In this document: positions 1 to 8,017 of the stretch, piece by piece
Layout: every line of letters starts with the position of its first letter
How positions within the stretch are numbered: position 1 is the stretch's first letter
NCBI GenBank assembly: GCA_013153275.1
Contig: JAADER010000014.1
Coordinates: 1 to 49,613, forward strand
Source: Thermoproteota archaeon
GTDB lineage: Archaea > Thermoproteota > Thermoprotei > Thermoproteales > Thermocladiaceae
Direction of reading: 5' to 3'
DNA: 49,613 bases
Notes under the pieces: generated by a model
The model's input: only the letters and a program-made list of their open reading frames with translations
Databases searched by the model: none
What the model was told of the DNA's origin: nothing
Made by a program: the position numbers and the translations under genes

Positions 1-147
1 TACCATTAACAATACTCTTCTCAACATTAAGACACTTCTCCACCACATAATCAACATACTTCAAAACAACACTACATGCAAAATCATCCCCTCCTTACAC
101 TTTCTAACAGCATCCTCCAACCATTTTGGAACTTCTGAACCTATCAC
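1..147 (-). pseudogene. Frameshifted leaderless gene, running off the window edge
   Basis: Reading leftward from a GTG at 147 gives VIGSEVPKWLEDAVRKCKEG, then the frame soon stops at 61-63. Near the run of four C at 88-91 (G on the coding strand) a slip of one base back continues as GDDFACSVVLKYVDYV and stays open to the window edge. The two halves read like one continuous protein. A TATA-like element at about 167-177 lies 25 bp before the GTG, as expected for a leaderless gene. It could be a decaying gene, a programmed -1 frameshift, a sequencing error, or a 28-residue ORF. No family recognised. Confidence 0.35.
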
Positions 148-199
148 GTAGACGTACCAAGAATCCCTATAAAAGCTTTACTCTCCCATAATACTTATT

Positions 200-215
200 G
201 TCATCTTAAGATGAC
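200..215. promoter_or_regulatory. Perfect 16-bp palindrome, possible operator
   Basis: GTCATCTTAAGATGAC is a perfect palindrome lying about 30-40 bp upstream of the TATA element of the leftmost gene. A weaker inverted repeat (TGACA at 245-249, TGTCA at 263-267) follows. Between these and the tRNA gene at 411 I see no convincing gene. The position suits an activator or repressor site, but no cognate regulator is visible here. Confidence 0.3.
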
Positions 216-410
216 TAGTTTACTAGAAGAATAATTTTAAGACTTGACATATCCTACATATCTTGTCAGTACTGAACTGAAGAGAGTTTGAAAGAAGTTA
301 GTGAATTCTTGCTTCTTGTTAGTGTTCTGTCTTGGAGAATGTATTATGATTTCAGAGATTTCTATAGGGTGATACATGTGTTACGGATTCTCCTTTATTG
401 TGAGGAGTTT

Positions 411-487
411 TGGTGGACCGGCCGGGATTTGAACCCGGGACCACCCGCGCGCCAAGCGGGCATCCTTCCAGGCTAGACTACCGGCCC
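411..487 (-). tRNA. tRNA-Ala(GGC), CCA encoded
   Basis: The complement folds as a cloverleaf: acceptor GGGCCGG pairs with CCGGTCC, giving the G3:U70 pair that is the alanine identity element. The anticodon stem CCCGC/GCGGG encloses TTGGCGC, so the anticodon is GGC. The T loop is TTCAAAT between CCGGG and CCCGG. Discriminator A is at 414, followed by an encoded CCA at 413-411. No intron is present. Confidence 0.97.
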
Positions 488-517
488 TGTCTTGTTTCTT
501 ATTTTTGTTGTATTCCT

Positions 518-526
518 ATTTTAAAG
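518..526 (-). promoter_or_regulatory. TATA box of tRNA-Ala
   Basis: On the complement, CTTTAAAAT is centred about 35 bp upstream of the first tRNA base, matching an archaeal TATA box plus a short 5' leader removed by RNase P. Confidence 0.5.
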
Positions 527-587
527 GTTTCTCTATGTTCTTTTGTTATGGGTATGGTTTATTTATCTTTCTGGTGTTTCTATCTCT

Positions 588-1181
588 GTGTCTCACTATT
601 TCTCTGAGAGGCCTCTGTATGGGAGGTTGAAAGTTAGGAGACTGGATGTCATCATTAGAGGCGTCTCCTTCTCTTTTATTACTTGTCCTGGAGTCTTCTC
701 GTCTGGCAACATCGATTCTGGTTCTCTTCTTCTTGCTGAGAACATGGTTCTAAGAGATAACTGTGAGGTTCTTGATCTTGGTTGTGGTTATGGTGTTCTC
801 GGTATCGTCTATGGTAAGCTCTGTCCTGGCTCTACTGTGCTCATGGTGGATGTTAATGAGGTCGCTCTTCAGCTTGCTAGGATGAATGTCAGGCTTAACA
901 ATGTTAGGAATGTTAAAGTTAGGAAGAGTGATCTATACTCTAATCTTGGCGACCATGTTTTTGACGTTGTTATCTGCAATCCTCCTGTGTCTCTCGGTAT
1001 GAGTTTTAATGAGAGACTAATTAAGGAGACTTACGAGCATCTGAGGGAGGGCGGAGTCTTTCAGATTGTTTATCCGTTGAAGATGTCTGACAGGTTTCTT
1101 GAGATTCTTAGGAGGTATTTCAGAGATGTAGAGACCTTAGCAAGATCTGGCACTCATAGAGTGTTTATAGCCTACAGATAA
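588..1181 (+). CDS. Class I SAM-dependent methyltransferase, Mj0882/RsmC-like
   Basis: The protein (about 198 aa) has the Rossmann methyltransferase core: motif I LDLGCGYGVLGI, an acidic strand end VDVNEVALQ, and the NPP motif (VICNPPVSLG) typical of enzymes methylating amino groups of bases or glutamine. The preceding segment FSSGNIDSGSLLL resembles Mj0882 and RsmC-type rRNA guanine methyltransferases, and length agrees. I chose GTG 588 because a T-rich TATA element (about 556-566) sits some 26 bp upstream; a TTG at 543 would overlap it. The coding strand is rich in T and in pyrimidine-ending codons, unlike nearly all neighbours, which are purine-rich. The target RNA or protein is not determinable. 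Confidence 0.8.
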   Translation: MSHYFSERPLYGRLKVRRLDVIIRGVSFSFITCPGVFSSGNIDSGSLLLAENMVLRDNCEVLDLGCGYGVLGIVYGKLCPGSTVLMVDVNEVALQLARMNVRLNNVRNVKVRKSDLYSNLGDHVFDVVICNPPVSLGMSFNERLIKETYEHLREGGVFQIVYPLKMSDRFLEILRRYFRDVETLARSGTHRVFIAYR

Positions 1182-1219
1182 TGCATATATCTTGACCTGT
1201 AGCTTAGTTCTGTGCTAAC

Positions 1220-2407
1220 ATGATTAGTAGGGAGGACATTATTGAGGTTGAGAGAAGCTATCTTTCACAGTACTATAGGAAGAAGAATCTGGTACTTGTA
1301 CGTGGCTATAATCAGTATGTCTGGGATATAGATGGTAGAATGTACCTGGACTGCAACACAGGTTACGGCGTTGCCTTTCTAGGTCACTGCAATAGGAGGA
1401 TAGTCAACGCTCTGAAAGAGCAGATTGAGAAGCTGTTCATATGTTCTATGACCTTCTATAATGATGCGAGAGCAAGATTCCTCAGAAACTTCTCACGACT
1501 TCTCCCTCCAAGATTTGGGAAGATAGTTCTACAGAACAGTGGGACAGAGGCCGTTGAGGCTGCACTGAAGGCTGCTAGAAAATACACGAGGAGGAGAGGA
1601 ATATTAGCGTTCGTGGGCTCGTTCCACGGCAGGACCATGGGCGCACTGTCTGTGACAGGCAACGAGAGGTACAGGAGGCCTTTTGAGCCTCTAATTCCTG
1701 ATGTCAGGTTCGGCAGGTTCAACGTTGTCCACGATCTAGATAAGCTCGTTACTGAGGATCTTGCTGCCGTGATTGTAGAGCCTATACAGGGAGAGGGAGG
1801 AGTCAACCCAGCGACCCGGGACTTCTTGAGAGAGCTCAGGAGGCTCACAGAGGAGAGGGGGGTATTGCTCATTTTTGATGAAGTTCAGACAGGTTTCGGA
1901 AGAACGGGAAGTATCTGGGCATTCGAGAACTATGGAGTAGAGCCAGACATGTTCACAGTCGGGAAAGCTGTAGGAGGAGGATTCCCAATAGGAGCACTGG
2001 TCATCAGAAAAGATCTGGGAGACATATTTGAACCTGGAGAACATGGTTCAACATTTGGAGGTAACCCACTTGCAATGGCTGCCGGAGCGGCAGCATGTGA
2101 GGTCCTTCTAGAAGATGATGTTCCAGGAAAAGCAAAAGAGATGGGAGACTACATAGTAAGGAGGATAGAGAGCGAGATATCATCATCAAGGTACTATCTC
2201 CGTGTCAAGGGCATGGGACTCATGATAGGTATAGAGCTCAGAAGAGATGCCGAACCTTTTGTGGACAAGCTCATAGAGAAGAACATTCTAGCACTATCTG
2301 CCGGAAAGACTACCCTCAGACTGTTACCACCATATCTCATAAATAGGAAGGATGTAGACGAAGATCTTATACCCGCTCTTGTAGACGTTCTCGAGGTCAA
2401 GAGATGA
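1220..2407 (+). CDS. Class III PLP aminotransferase, ArgD/LysJ type
   Basis: This 395-aa, fold-type I PLP enzyme shows LQNSGTEAVEAALKAAR (cofactor phosphate region), the FDEVQTGFGRTG block at about 219-230 and Schiff-base Lys249 in FTVGKAVGGGFPIGA. Length and motifs match acetylornithine / LysW-gamma-lysine aminotransferases, which act late in arginine or lysine synthesis. The ATG follows a TATA-like CATATAT by about 33 bp. It overlaps the next gene by 4 bp. That neighbour resembles LysX, supporting a link to the carrier-protein pathway, but LysW, LysY, LysZ and LysK are not in the window, so the substrate is open; ornithine or 4-aminobutyrate are alternatives. Confidence 0.85.
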   Translation: MISREDIIEVERSYLSQYYRKKNLVLVRGYNQYVWDIDGRMYLDCNTGYGVAFLGHCNRRIVNALKEQIEKLFICSMTFYNDARARFLRNFSRLLPPRFGKIVLQNSGTEAVEAALKAARKYTRRRGILAFVGSFHGRTMGALSVTGNERYRRPFEPLIPDVRFGRFNVVHDLDKLVTEDLAAVIVEPIQGEGGVNPATRDFLRELRRLTEERGVLLIFDEVQTGFGRTGSIWAFENYGVEPDMFTVGKAVGGGFPIGALVIRKDLGDIFEPGEHGSTFGGNPLAMAAGAAACEVLLEDDVPGKAKEMGDYIVRRIESEISSSRYYLRVKGMGLMIGIELRRDAEPFVDKLIEKNILALSAGKTTLRLLPPYLINRKDVDEDLIPALVDVLEVKR

Positions 2408-3117
2408 GTAGCATAGTAGTACTCTCGGACGAGCCTAAGAGACTGGAGTTCCAGATCGCTAGGAAGCTCGGTATTGATCTCATACGTGTTGAGAACACGA
2501 TGCTCAGTGTCGACGAGTTGAAAGAAACGGTGAGAGGTCGAGTAGTCCTTCTCAGAGTATATTCGCCCTATAAGCTTCTAGTTCTCTCACTAATATGTGA
2601 GAAATATGCAAGAAAAGTAATAAACAGTACCAGGCTAATATTAACGTCATTCAATAGAGAAGCACTCTACAAGACACTTGAAGAACATGGAATAGAAACA
2701 CCGAGAAGATACTACATATTTGATCTATGTAATGTAGATGACGTGGTAAGAAGAATAGGAAAGACAAGAGCACTATTACTAACATTCACTAAAAGCGAGA
2801 TAGAGGGTCTAGTAGAGACTCCACAAGCACTTGTATCACTAGTAGAGCATAGATACTATATGAGTGCTGAAGACGTGAAAATAAACCTAGTAATACCTGA
2901 TATAGAGAACATGGAGAACATCCTGATAATAGGAAGAGAAGTTACAAAGATGAACGACAACGTTAGAAAGATAATTGACATATTTGGAGAAGGAATATAC
3001 TCAATAACGATCGTAGAACAGAGAGGTAGGCAGATACCTGTATCAATAGACCCAGTACCATTAATAGAAGAAGACGAAAATATAAACAGAGTTTTAGAAT
3101 ATATTAGGAACTTCTAG
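2404..3117 (+). CDS. Degenerate LysX/RimK-like ATP-grasp protein
   Basis: The N-terminal half follows the LysX pattern: a pre-ATP-grasp Rossmann region, then KVINSTRLILTSFNREALYK and HGIETPRRYYIF, equivalent to the LysX block around its conserved Lys and TPxT segment. The second half keeps the fold order (NILIIGREV, then FGEGIYSITIVEQ) but lacks the residues that should bind ATP and Mg: no Lys-Pro strand after the linker and no NExN-type C-terminal motif (the equivalent reads VSIDPVPLI). At 237 aa it is shorter than LysX (about 280). Translational coupling to the aminotransferase suggests a partner, carrier-binding or regulatory role. I judge it a pseudoenzyme by inference. Confidence 0.55.
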   Translation: MSSIVVLSDEPKRLEFQIARKLGIDLIRVENTMLSVDELKETVRGRVVLLRVYSPYKLLVLSLICEKYARKVINSTRLILTSFNREALYKTLEEHGIETPRRYYIFDLCNVDDVVRRIGKTRALLLTFTKSEIEGLVETPQALVSLVEHRYYMSAEDVKINLVIPDIENMENILIIGREVTKMNDNVRKIIDIFGEGIYSITIVEQRGRQIPVSIDPVPLIEEDENINRVLEYIRNF

Positions 3118-3122
3118 CCCTG

Positions 3123-4679
3123 TTATCTTGTCACGTTTGCGACCACTGACCCTCTCACAATCTTGCCGTTACTGGTCTCTACGTTAATCAGTATAAGATA
3201 CATCTTGCCCACTTTCGTACCATTGTAAGCTCCTTTAGCAGCACACCTTCCTGTTCCTCTGATATTGATCTTACAGGGTATGCCCTTAACACATATTATG
3301 TTTATGGATGAGTTAGGCTGTAATGGTTCAGGACAGATTATCCTTATAATGTTTAGAGATTTATTACGTATGCCTACTATCTCTATCGTTATCTCCTTTA
3401 TCGGCGAGTGCAGAGTGTTCACTAGCTTCACCTGCAATGATCTAGATGTCGGGAATACAGCATACGTGACGTTTTCCTGTACAGGTACGGTTTTTACAGA
3501 TGGTGGGGAAGCTGTAGCAGTAGCGTAGAAGAAGTAGCTTGTCTCGAATGCATAAAGCACGGATAATACTGGGCTTGGAGCCATCTCTGGAACATATCCT
3601 AGATATGCGAGCGGTGACGTTGGACGAACAACCTTCTTACTTATCGAGCTCTCTATAGACTTCAGTAGTGCCGTGTTTACTTTGCCCACCTCTATCATAC
3701 GTCCTTTCTCGTATGCCTTTATCACTAACGTTACGTTGAACATTGTCTTCTCAACGTTCGTTATCTTAGCATATAAGTATGGCACTATACCGTCCCCGGT
3801 TATACAGAACTTAGCGTGTAGGTTCCACTCTGAGAGCCCTGCCATAGCAAGCATCATTGCGATCTTTCTCGTGATGTTCAGGATCTTCTCCGTGTTAACT
3901 TTCTCAGTTATGTTAGGCTCTACCTTTGCTAGTGCGTTCACTATATCGTTTATCAGAGTTCTGTTAACAAGTATCTTCGTCACATCTATATTGTTATTAA
4001 TCTCGTACATGTAACATTTTAGTCCGTTAATATTCTTCTCTCCTAGATATTTCACTCCTCTAAGCAGGAGCGGCATTAGGTCTCTTGCAAGAACCATATC
4101 GATGCTCTTCACATATGATAGGGCCTTTGCTAGATGTAGTGGAATTATCTCGCATCTGTTTAGCGCCGTGATATTATTGTAGGAGTCTGATCTTAAGATG
4201 AGCTTGCCATTAATACAGTACTTCACGTATCCATTCTTGATGTTCATTATGCTTAAGTATTTCAGGTTAAGCATCTCTATTCTAGCCCAATGCGAGATTG
4301 ATCCTGACATGACTCTCACGACTGTCGTCAGATTCTTAATGTAGCCATAGTACACTATCGATGTACTGTTCTTTATCTCGCCTCCCTTGAGACCTTGCAT
4401 GTATATTCTCATCACAGTTACACGCGCAGGACCTCCTCTCCTCGAGATGTTAGCTATGAGGACTGCCTCCTCTTCAGGAACCTCGGTATAATAGGTCCTC
4501 CCGCTGACATTGATGTTTCGTAGAAGAATGTTCTCAAGATTTATGCTAGGCCCAGTAGAGCTCTTAGACATGTTGATTGAGGGAGCCTTATGTGAATAAT
4601 AGAAGTATGCTAGTACACCACCAACAATTATGCAGATGGCGATTATTATTCCAGCCGCTACTGCGACACTCTTTTTCAT
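3123..4679 (-). CDS. Membrane-anchored extracytoplasmic protein, longer paralogue
   Basis: A 518-aa protein with a short basic start (MKKS), one hydrophobic segment at about 5-28 and a long polar outer region with many N-x-S/T sequons, as in archaeal pseudoperiplasmic proteins. The internal block KYLGEKNINGLKCYMYEI recurs as RYLGEKNVRNYICMMFRV in the gene at 5038-6096, so the two are paralogues. This copy has about 115 extra C-terminal residues forming a likely beta-rich domain with cysteine pairs. No catalytic motif or known domain was recognised. A TATA-like TTTTTATT lies about 35 bp upstream of the ATG. Confidence 0.75.
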   Translation of the reverse strand: MKKSVAVAAGIIIAICIIVGGVLAYFYYSHKAPSINMSKSSTGPSINLENILLRNINVSGRTYYTEVPEEEAVLIANISRRGGPARVTVMRIYMQGLKGGEIKNSTSIVYYGYIKNLTTVVRVMSGSISHWARIEMLNLKYLSIMNIKNGYVKYCINGKLILRSDSYNNITALNRCEIIPLHLAKALSYVKSIDMVLARDLMPLLLRGVKYLGEKNINGLKCYMYEINNNIDVTKILVNRTLINDIVNALAKVEPNITEKVNTEKILNITRKIAMMLAMAGLSEWNLHAKFCITGDGIVPYLYAKITNVEKTMFNVTLVIKAYEKGRMIEVGKVNTALLKSIESSISKKVVRPTSPLAYLGYVPEMAPSPVLSVLYAFETSYFFYATATASPPSVKTVPVQENVTYAVFPTSRSLQVKLVNTLHSPIKEITIEIVGIRNKSLNIIRIICPEPLQPNSSINIICVKGIPCKINIRGTGRCAAKGAYNGTKVGKMYLILINVETSNGKIVRGSVVANVTR

Positions 4680-4905
4680 ATGTCAGTCATAGATATTGTA
4701 CAGAGCTAGAATAAAAACTTTGCTATTCACTAAGCTTCCGAAACATCAGAAGCATCAAAAATACACTATATCACAGAGAGTCCTTGAGAGATACCTCATA
4801 ATGTTGTAGTAGTCTCTGTAATGCACTATATATCTCAAAAATGATAGTAAATAATGTGAACTGTATAATATTTATCGAACATGTTTCATGGGTTGACGCG
4901 CAAGG
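4680..4905. other. A+T-rich intergenic region without recognised gene
   Basis: Between the start of the long paralogue and the tRNA-Leu promoter I see the TATA element of the minus-strand gene (about 4711-4721) and no convincing ORF, box C/D RNA or repeat. No trace of the missing C-terminal domain of the shorter paralogue was recognised here. Confidence 0.5.
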
Positions 4906-4914
4906 CTTATAAAT
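4906..4914 (+). promoter_or_regulatory. TATA box of tRNA-Leu
   Basis: CTTATAAAT, preceded by a purine-rich BRE-like GCAAGG, is centred about 34 bp before the mature tRNA 5' end, predicting transcription start near 4936 and a short leader. Confidence 0.75.
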
Positions 4915-4943
4915 GCCATATATGAGAGATCACTCCGATAAAG

Positions 4944-5031
4944 GCGGGGGTGCCCGAGCCTGGCCAAAGGGGGCGGACTCAAGATCCGCTGGCGCAGGCC
5001 TGCGTGGGTTCAAATCCCACCCCCCGCACCA
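4944..5031 (+). tRNA. tRNA-Leu(CAA), CCA encoded
   Basis: This is a class II tRNA: acceptor GCGGGGG/CCCCCGC, anticodon stem GCGGA/TCCGC around CTCAAGA (anticodon CAA), a long variable arm (about 4998-5003 region) and T arm GTGGG-TTCAAAT-CCCAC. Discriminator A5028 is followed by an encoded CCA at 5029-5031. There is no intron. The 3' end lies 6 bp from the stop codon of the oppositely oriented shorter paralogue. Confidence 0.97.
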
Positions 5032-5037
5032 AGATAC

Positions 5038-6096
5038 CTATGAAAGGTGTAGAGATATCATCAATGTCATATAGAACGTCAGCGGGTTACCTACGGCCAG
5101 ATAAGAGAGCGGTACTAGAGAAGCAATGTCTGTATTGTTCACCCATCTCCACTCAATTATCCTGAGGTTATCGAAGCTTCTAGCTACTTCTAATGGGTCT
5201 CTCAGTGTCCTGACTCTCGCGTTTTCTATCTCGTAACTTAGTCTGATGATAGTTTTTCTATCGTCTGAAGATACGCTCACGTTAGCTATTACAGGCAGTT
5301 TATTAATAATACATATTGATGATCTAAAGTGAACTTTTCTCATACTATATCTCTTCAATATTGCTAGTGATTTAATATTACTTGCTACGGTATTTATGAT
5401 CTTTTTAAGATCTATCGTGTTATTGACTCTGAACATCATACATATATAATTTCTAACATTCTTCTCTCCTAGATACCGTGAGTTCTTCAACAGTTGTTCT
5501 AGAATATTTTCATATGATTTTCTAGGAATTTTCAACAACATTTTCTCAATGAAGAGAGCTGTGAGATATGGGTTGTCTAGGTATCTAGTAATATAGCAAC
5601 CGTTCAATTTTAGGGATATGTTCTCAGGTCCTGTCACATATACTGAGCCCTTCATGCATAGTCGGGCAATTTTCCCTTCTTCTATCTCTATTAGAGAGCT
5701 CACATCGTGCATGAGTAGTGATGCAGTTATTGTACGGTTTCCTGATATTATGTAGGCTCTTATTGTTACCTCTTTTGCAGATGCATAGTATATGCTCTCT
5801 TTGGGAGTTACATACCTCATAAATGAGCCATTACGAACAGATAAGCTGGCTCTTATGTGATATGTCAAGTTTCTCGAGATCATGTTCAGATACATCTCTG
5901 ATCCAAGATATGAGTAGTTGATTAGGGATCCGTTGAGGGAATATGCGAAGGATGTTAGCATGCCTGCGAGTTTCTCAGTAGCGTTTCCTCCTTTTCTTAG
6001 AAAGCTTCCCTGTATGCTACATGTCAGATATATTAAGGCAACTACGAAGACCACAATTGCCACTATCACTCCAATAGCTACATAGTTTCTCGCCAT
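5038..6096 (-). CDS. Membrane-anchored extracytoplasmic protein, shorter paralogue
   Basis: The 352-aa product has an N-terminal transmembrane anchor (about 6-26), many N-x-S/T sequons and the block RYLGEKNVRNYICMMF shared with the 518-aa protein at 3123-4679. It aligns with that protein up to the SLVPLSYLAV / SPLAYLGYVP region and then ends, lacking the final domain of about 115 residues. Its stop codon is 6 bp from the 3' end of tRNA-Leu, so it may have been cut short by a recombination event at the tRNA. Function unknown; surface or pseudoperiplasmic location inferred. Confidence 0.7.
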   Translation of the reverse strand: MARNYVAIGVIVAIVVFVVALIYLTCSIQGSFLRKGGNATEKLAGMLTSFAYSLNGSLINYSYLGSEMYLNMISRNLTYHIRASLSVRNGSFMRYVTPKESIYYASAKEVTIRAYIISGNRTITASLLMHDVSSLIEIEEGKIARLCMKGSVYVTGPENISLKLNGCYITRYLDNPYLTALFIEKMLLKIPRKSYENILEQLLKNSRYLGEKNVRNYICMMFRVNNTIDLKKIINTVASNIKSLAILKRYSMRKVHFRSSICIINKLPVIANVSVSSDDRKTIIRLSYEIENARVRTLRDPLEVARSFDNLRIIEWRWVNNTDIASLVPLSYLAVGNPLTFYMTLMISLHLS

Positions 6097-6130
6097 TTAG
6101 AGAAACATGTAACAGATCTTTAACGCATTA

Positions 6131-7006
6131 CTATGTTACCGAGACCATTATTATGCTGAGGCTGACAAGAATACCAGAAATAACATATCTGAGAGTGAGT
6201 CTCTCCTTCTCAATCATACTAGCAAAGAGCTGTGCAACCACAGGTATGGTGCCTGTAACTATGACCGTGTAATCTACTCCTATGCTCGCAATAGAGTACA
6301 CAAACAGGTACGCTCCTAACGCCAGATCTAGTACACCTACAAGCATAGTTAACAGACATATTTTAAAAACCCGGCCCTTAGGTAGCACGACATCATGCTT
6401 GCTCCTTACAAGCTTTCTCAGAAAAGGAGACAACAAAGCTAGAACTATAAACCCCGAAAGTGATCTAATGAAAGTGATCTCGATAGGACTTGCAAGCTCT
6501 GTAGCTGGCTTAAGAACAACCTGACCAAAGCTCCATGCGACACATGTAAGGAACGCTAAAAATATTCCGATAGTCCTCATCTTTGCTGTACTACGTCTTT
6601 TCTCTTCACTTGCTATGAGAAATATGCTTATGAATGCTAATAATGCTGCCACTATCTTACTAACTGTAAGATTTTCGCCATATATGATAGCTAGAAACTG
6701 GACTAGAATAACATATAGATACGCTATGGGGGCAGCTACAGAGACGCCTATAATTGTTGAGCTATATATGTAAGATGTATCTCCGATAGCAAGAGCTAGA
6801 ATACCGCTCAATGCTGCATATATTAGCCCATAAGTTAGAGACAGCTGTCTAAGTACCAGACATATGATAAATAGGACTATAGATGATCCTAAAAGCCTAA
6901 GTATGTTTATCTTTATCACAGATATATATCTGGAAAATCTCTTATATAGCACAATACTTAAAGACCATATTATACAGGTCACCAAGGCTGGCAATATGTT
7001 CAACAT
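6131..7006 (-). CDS. EamA/DMT-superfamily membrane transporter
   Basis: The protein (about 291 aa) is made of roughly ten hydrophobic helices in two similar halves, each resembling an EamA domain; charged loops separate the halves near residue 140 (EEKRRSTAKM). This architecture fits drug/metabolite transporters that move amino acids or small metabolites; the substrate cannot be read from sequence. I chose the ATG at 7006 because a TATA-like AGTTAATAG is centred about 31 bp upstream; a TTG three codons earlier is possible. It lies 34 bp upstream of the shorter paralogue gene, on the same strand. Confidence 0.85.
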   Translation of the reverse strand: MLNILPALVTCIIWSLSIVLYKRFSRYISVIKINILRLLGSSIVLFIICLVLRQLSLTYGLIYAALSGILALAIGDTSYIYSSTIIGVSVAAPIAYLYVILVQFLAIIYGENLTVSKIVAALLAFISIFLIASEEKRRSTAKMRTIGIFLAFLTCVAWSFGQVVLKPATELASPIEITFIRSLSGFIVLALLSPFLRKLVRSKHDVVLPKGRVFKICLLTMLVGVLDLALGAYLFVYSIASIGVDYTVIVTGTIPVVAQLFASMIEKERLTLRYVISGILVSLSIIMVSVT

Positions 7007-7086
7007 TGCTCCCAACTTACACAGCCTAAGATTCTATTAACTCTTTCCTGATACGTTTTTAGAATCTTGAAGAGACCTATCTAGAC

Positions 7087-8007
7087 GTGAGCTTAACTAT
7101 AGCGCTCCTAGAGCACAGGATAGAGTTTCTTCAAGAGTTTTATAATATTTCTAAGAATTATGACATAATAGTTCTAGAAGAACCTGACATATCTATATCA
7201 ACTATAATGGAGAAAGATGATATTGATATAGAATTCATAATAGATTATCTATATTCAGAGTTCTCAGAATACATGAAAGAACAATATAACCTAGTTAAGA
7301 ACCTCATAAGAGATCACAGGAAAGTAATCATACAAGTTGAACCGTATCTAACAAGCCTTGTAGACATGTTTCATTTCATAGAGTTCAAAATCATTAACAA
7401 AGTTTTAGAGAAAGATAACGAGATAAAGTTCGTACATGGTGTTGAGAGCATCGTCAGTAAATATTTAGTAGAATACTATGAGAGCATATTATCAAAATCA
7501 TTCGAAGATGTTATACTCAATGTTATAAAGTTCGCTAAGTATGACGCTTTCAGGATACTTATCAGAGATCTGATGCGTGCCTGGAAGATGAGAGATGTGG
7601 TGAACGAATATGGTAGAGATAAGCACTATCTAGTGGAGGCCGGTACTATTCATACATGTTTATCAAAGTTCATGTCTACAATATGTAATGTATCTGTACA
7701 TGTTATAGATGTTAAGGAGGTAATTGCGAGAAGATTAAACATAGTTTTTCCTCAGCATCCTGGCAACATACTTACTCGAATATTTCTTGAGGCTCGACCT
7801 TTCAATTTAGATTACTGTAAGCTTCTTGCAGCTAGATCCATAGTATATACCTTACTGATAACTAAAAGTGAGTTAAGACCATCAAACATGTTGAAGTATC
7901 CTCACATAGTTGATGAGTATAGGGTTCTAGACTTTGTGAACAAGTTATCATATGATGATTGTAGAAGAATCTACGAGAAATATAGGTCCTATATTGGTGT
8001 AGCGTAG
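7087..8007 (+). CDS. Conserved-type hypothetical, possible TIKI/EreA/ChaN-fold protein
   Basis: A 306-aa soluble protein. An Glu-His pair (E9-H10, ALLEHR), a strand ending in two glutamates (IIVLEEP, 27-33), a basic helix (RAWKMRDVV) and EAGTIHT with H189 are spaced like the metal-binding elements of the TraB/TIKI-EreA-ChaN superfamily. This is pattern resemblance only; a crenarchaeal protein of unknown fold is the alternative. The start is GTG, about 29 bp after a TATA-like TTTTTAGA. The middle (about 50-150) is helical and highly charged. No catalytic assignment is made. Confidence 0.6.
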   Translation: MSLTIALLEHRIEFLQEFYNISKNYDIIVLEEPDISISTIMEKDDIDIEFIIDYLYSEFSEYMKEQYNLVKNLIRDHRKVIIQVEPYLTSLVDMFHFIEFKIINKVLEKDNEIKFVHGVESIVSKYLVEYYESILSKSFEDVILNVIKFAKYDAFRILIRDLMRAWKMRDVVNEYGRDKHYLVEAGTIHTCLSKFMSTICNVSVHVIDVKEVIARRLNIVFPQHPGNILTRIFLEARPFNLDYCKLLAARSIVYTLLITKSELRPSNMLKYPHIVDEYRVLDFVNKLSYDDCRRIYEKYRSYIGVA

Positions 8008-8017
8008 GTTTTTACGC

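Noticed and set aside
288-607. Short plus-strand ORFs across the tRNA-Ala gene
   Set aside because: They read through the antisense of the tRNA cloverleaf and have no promoter or coding-like composition.
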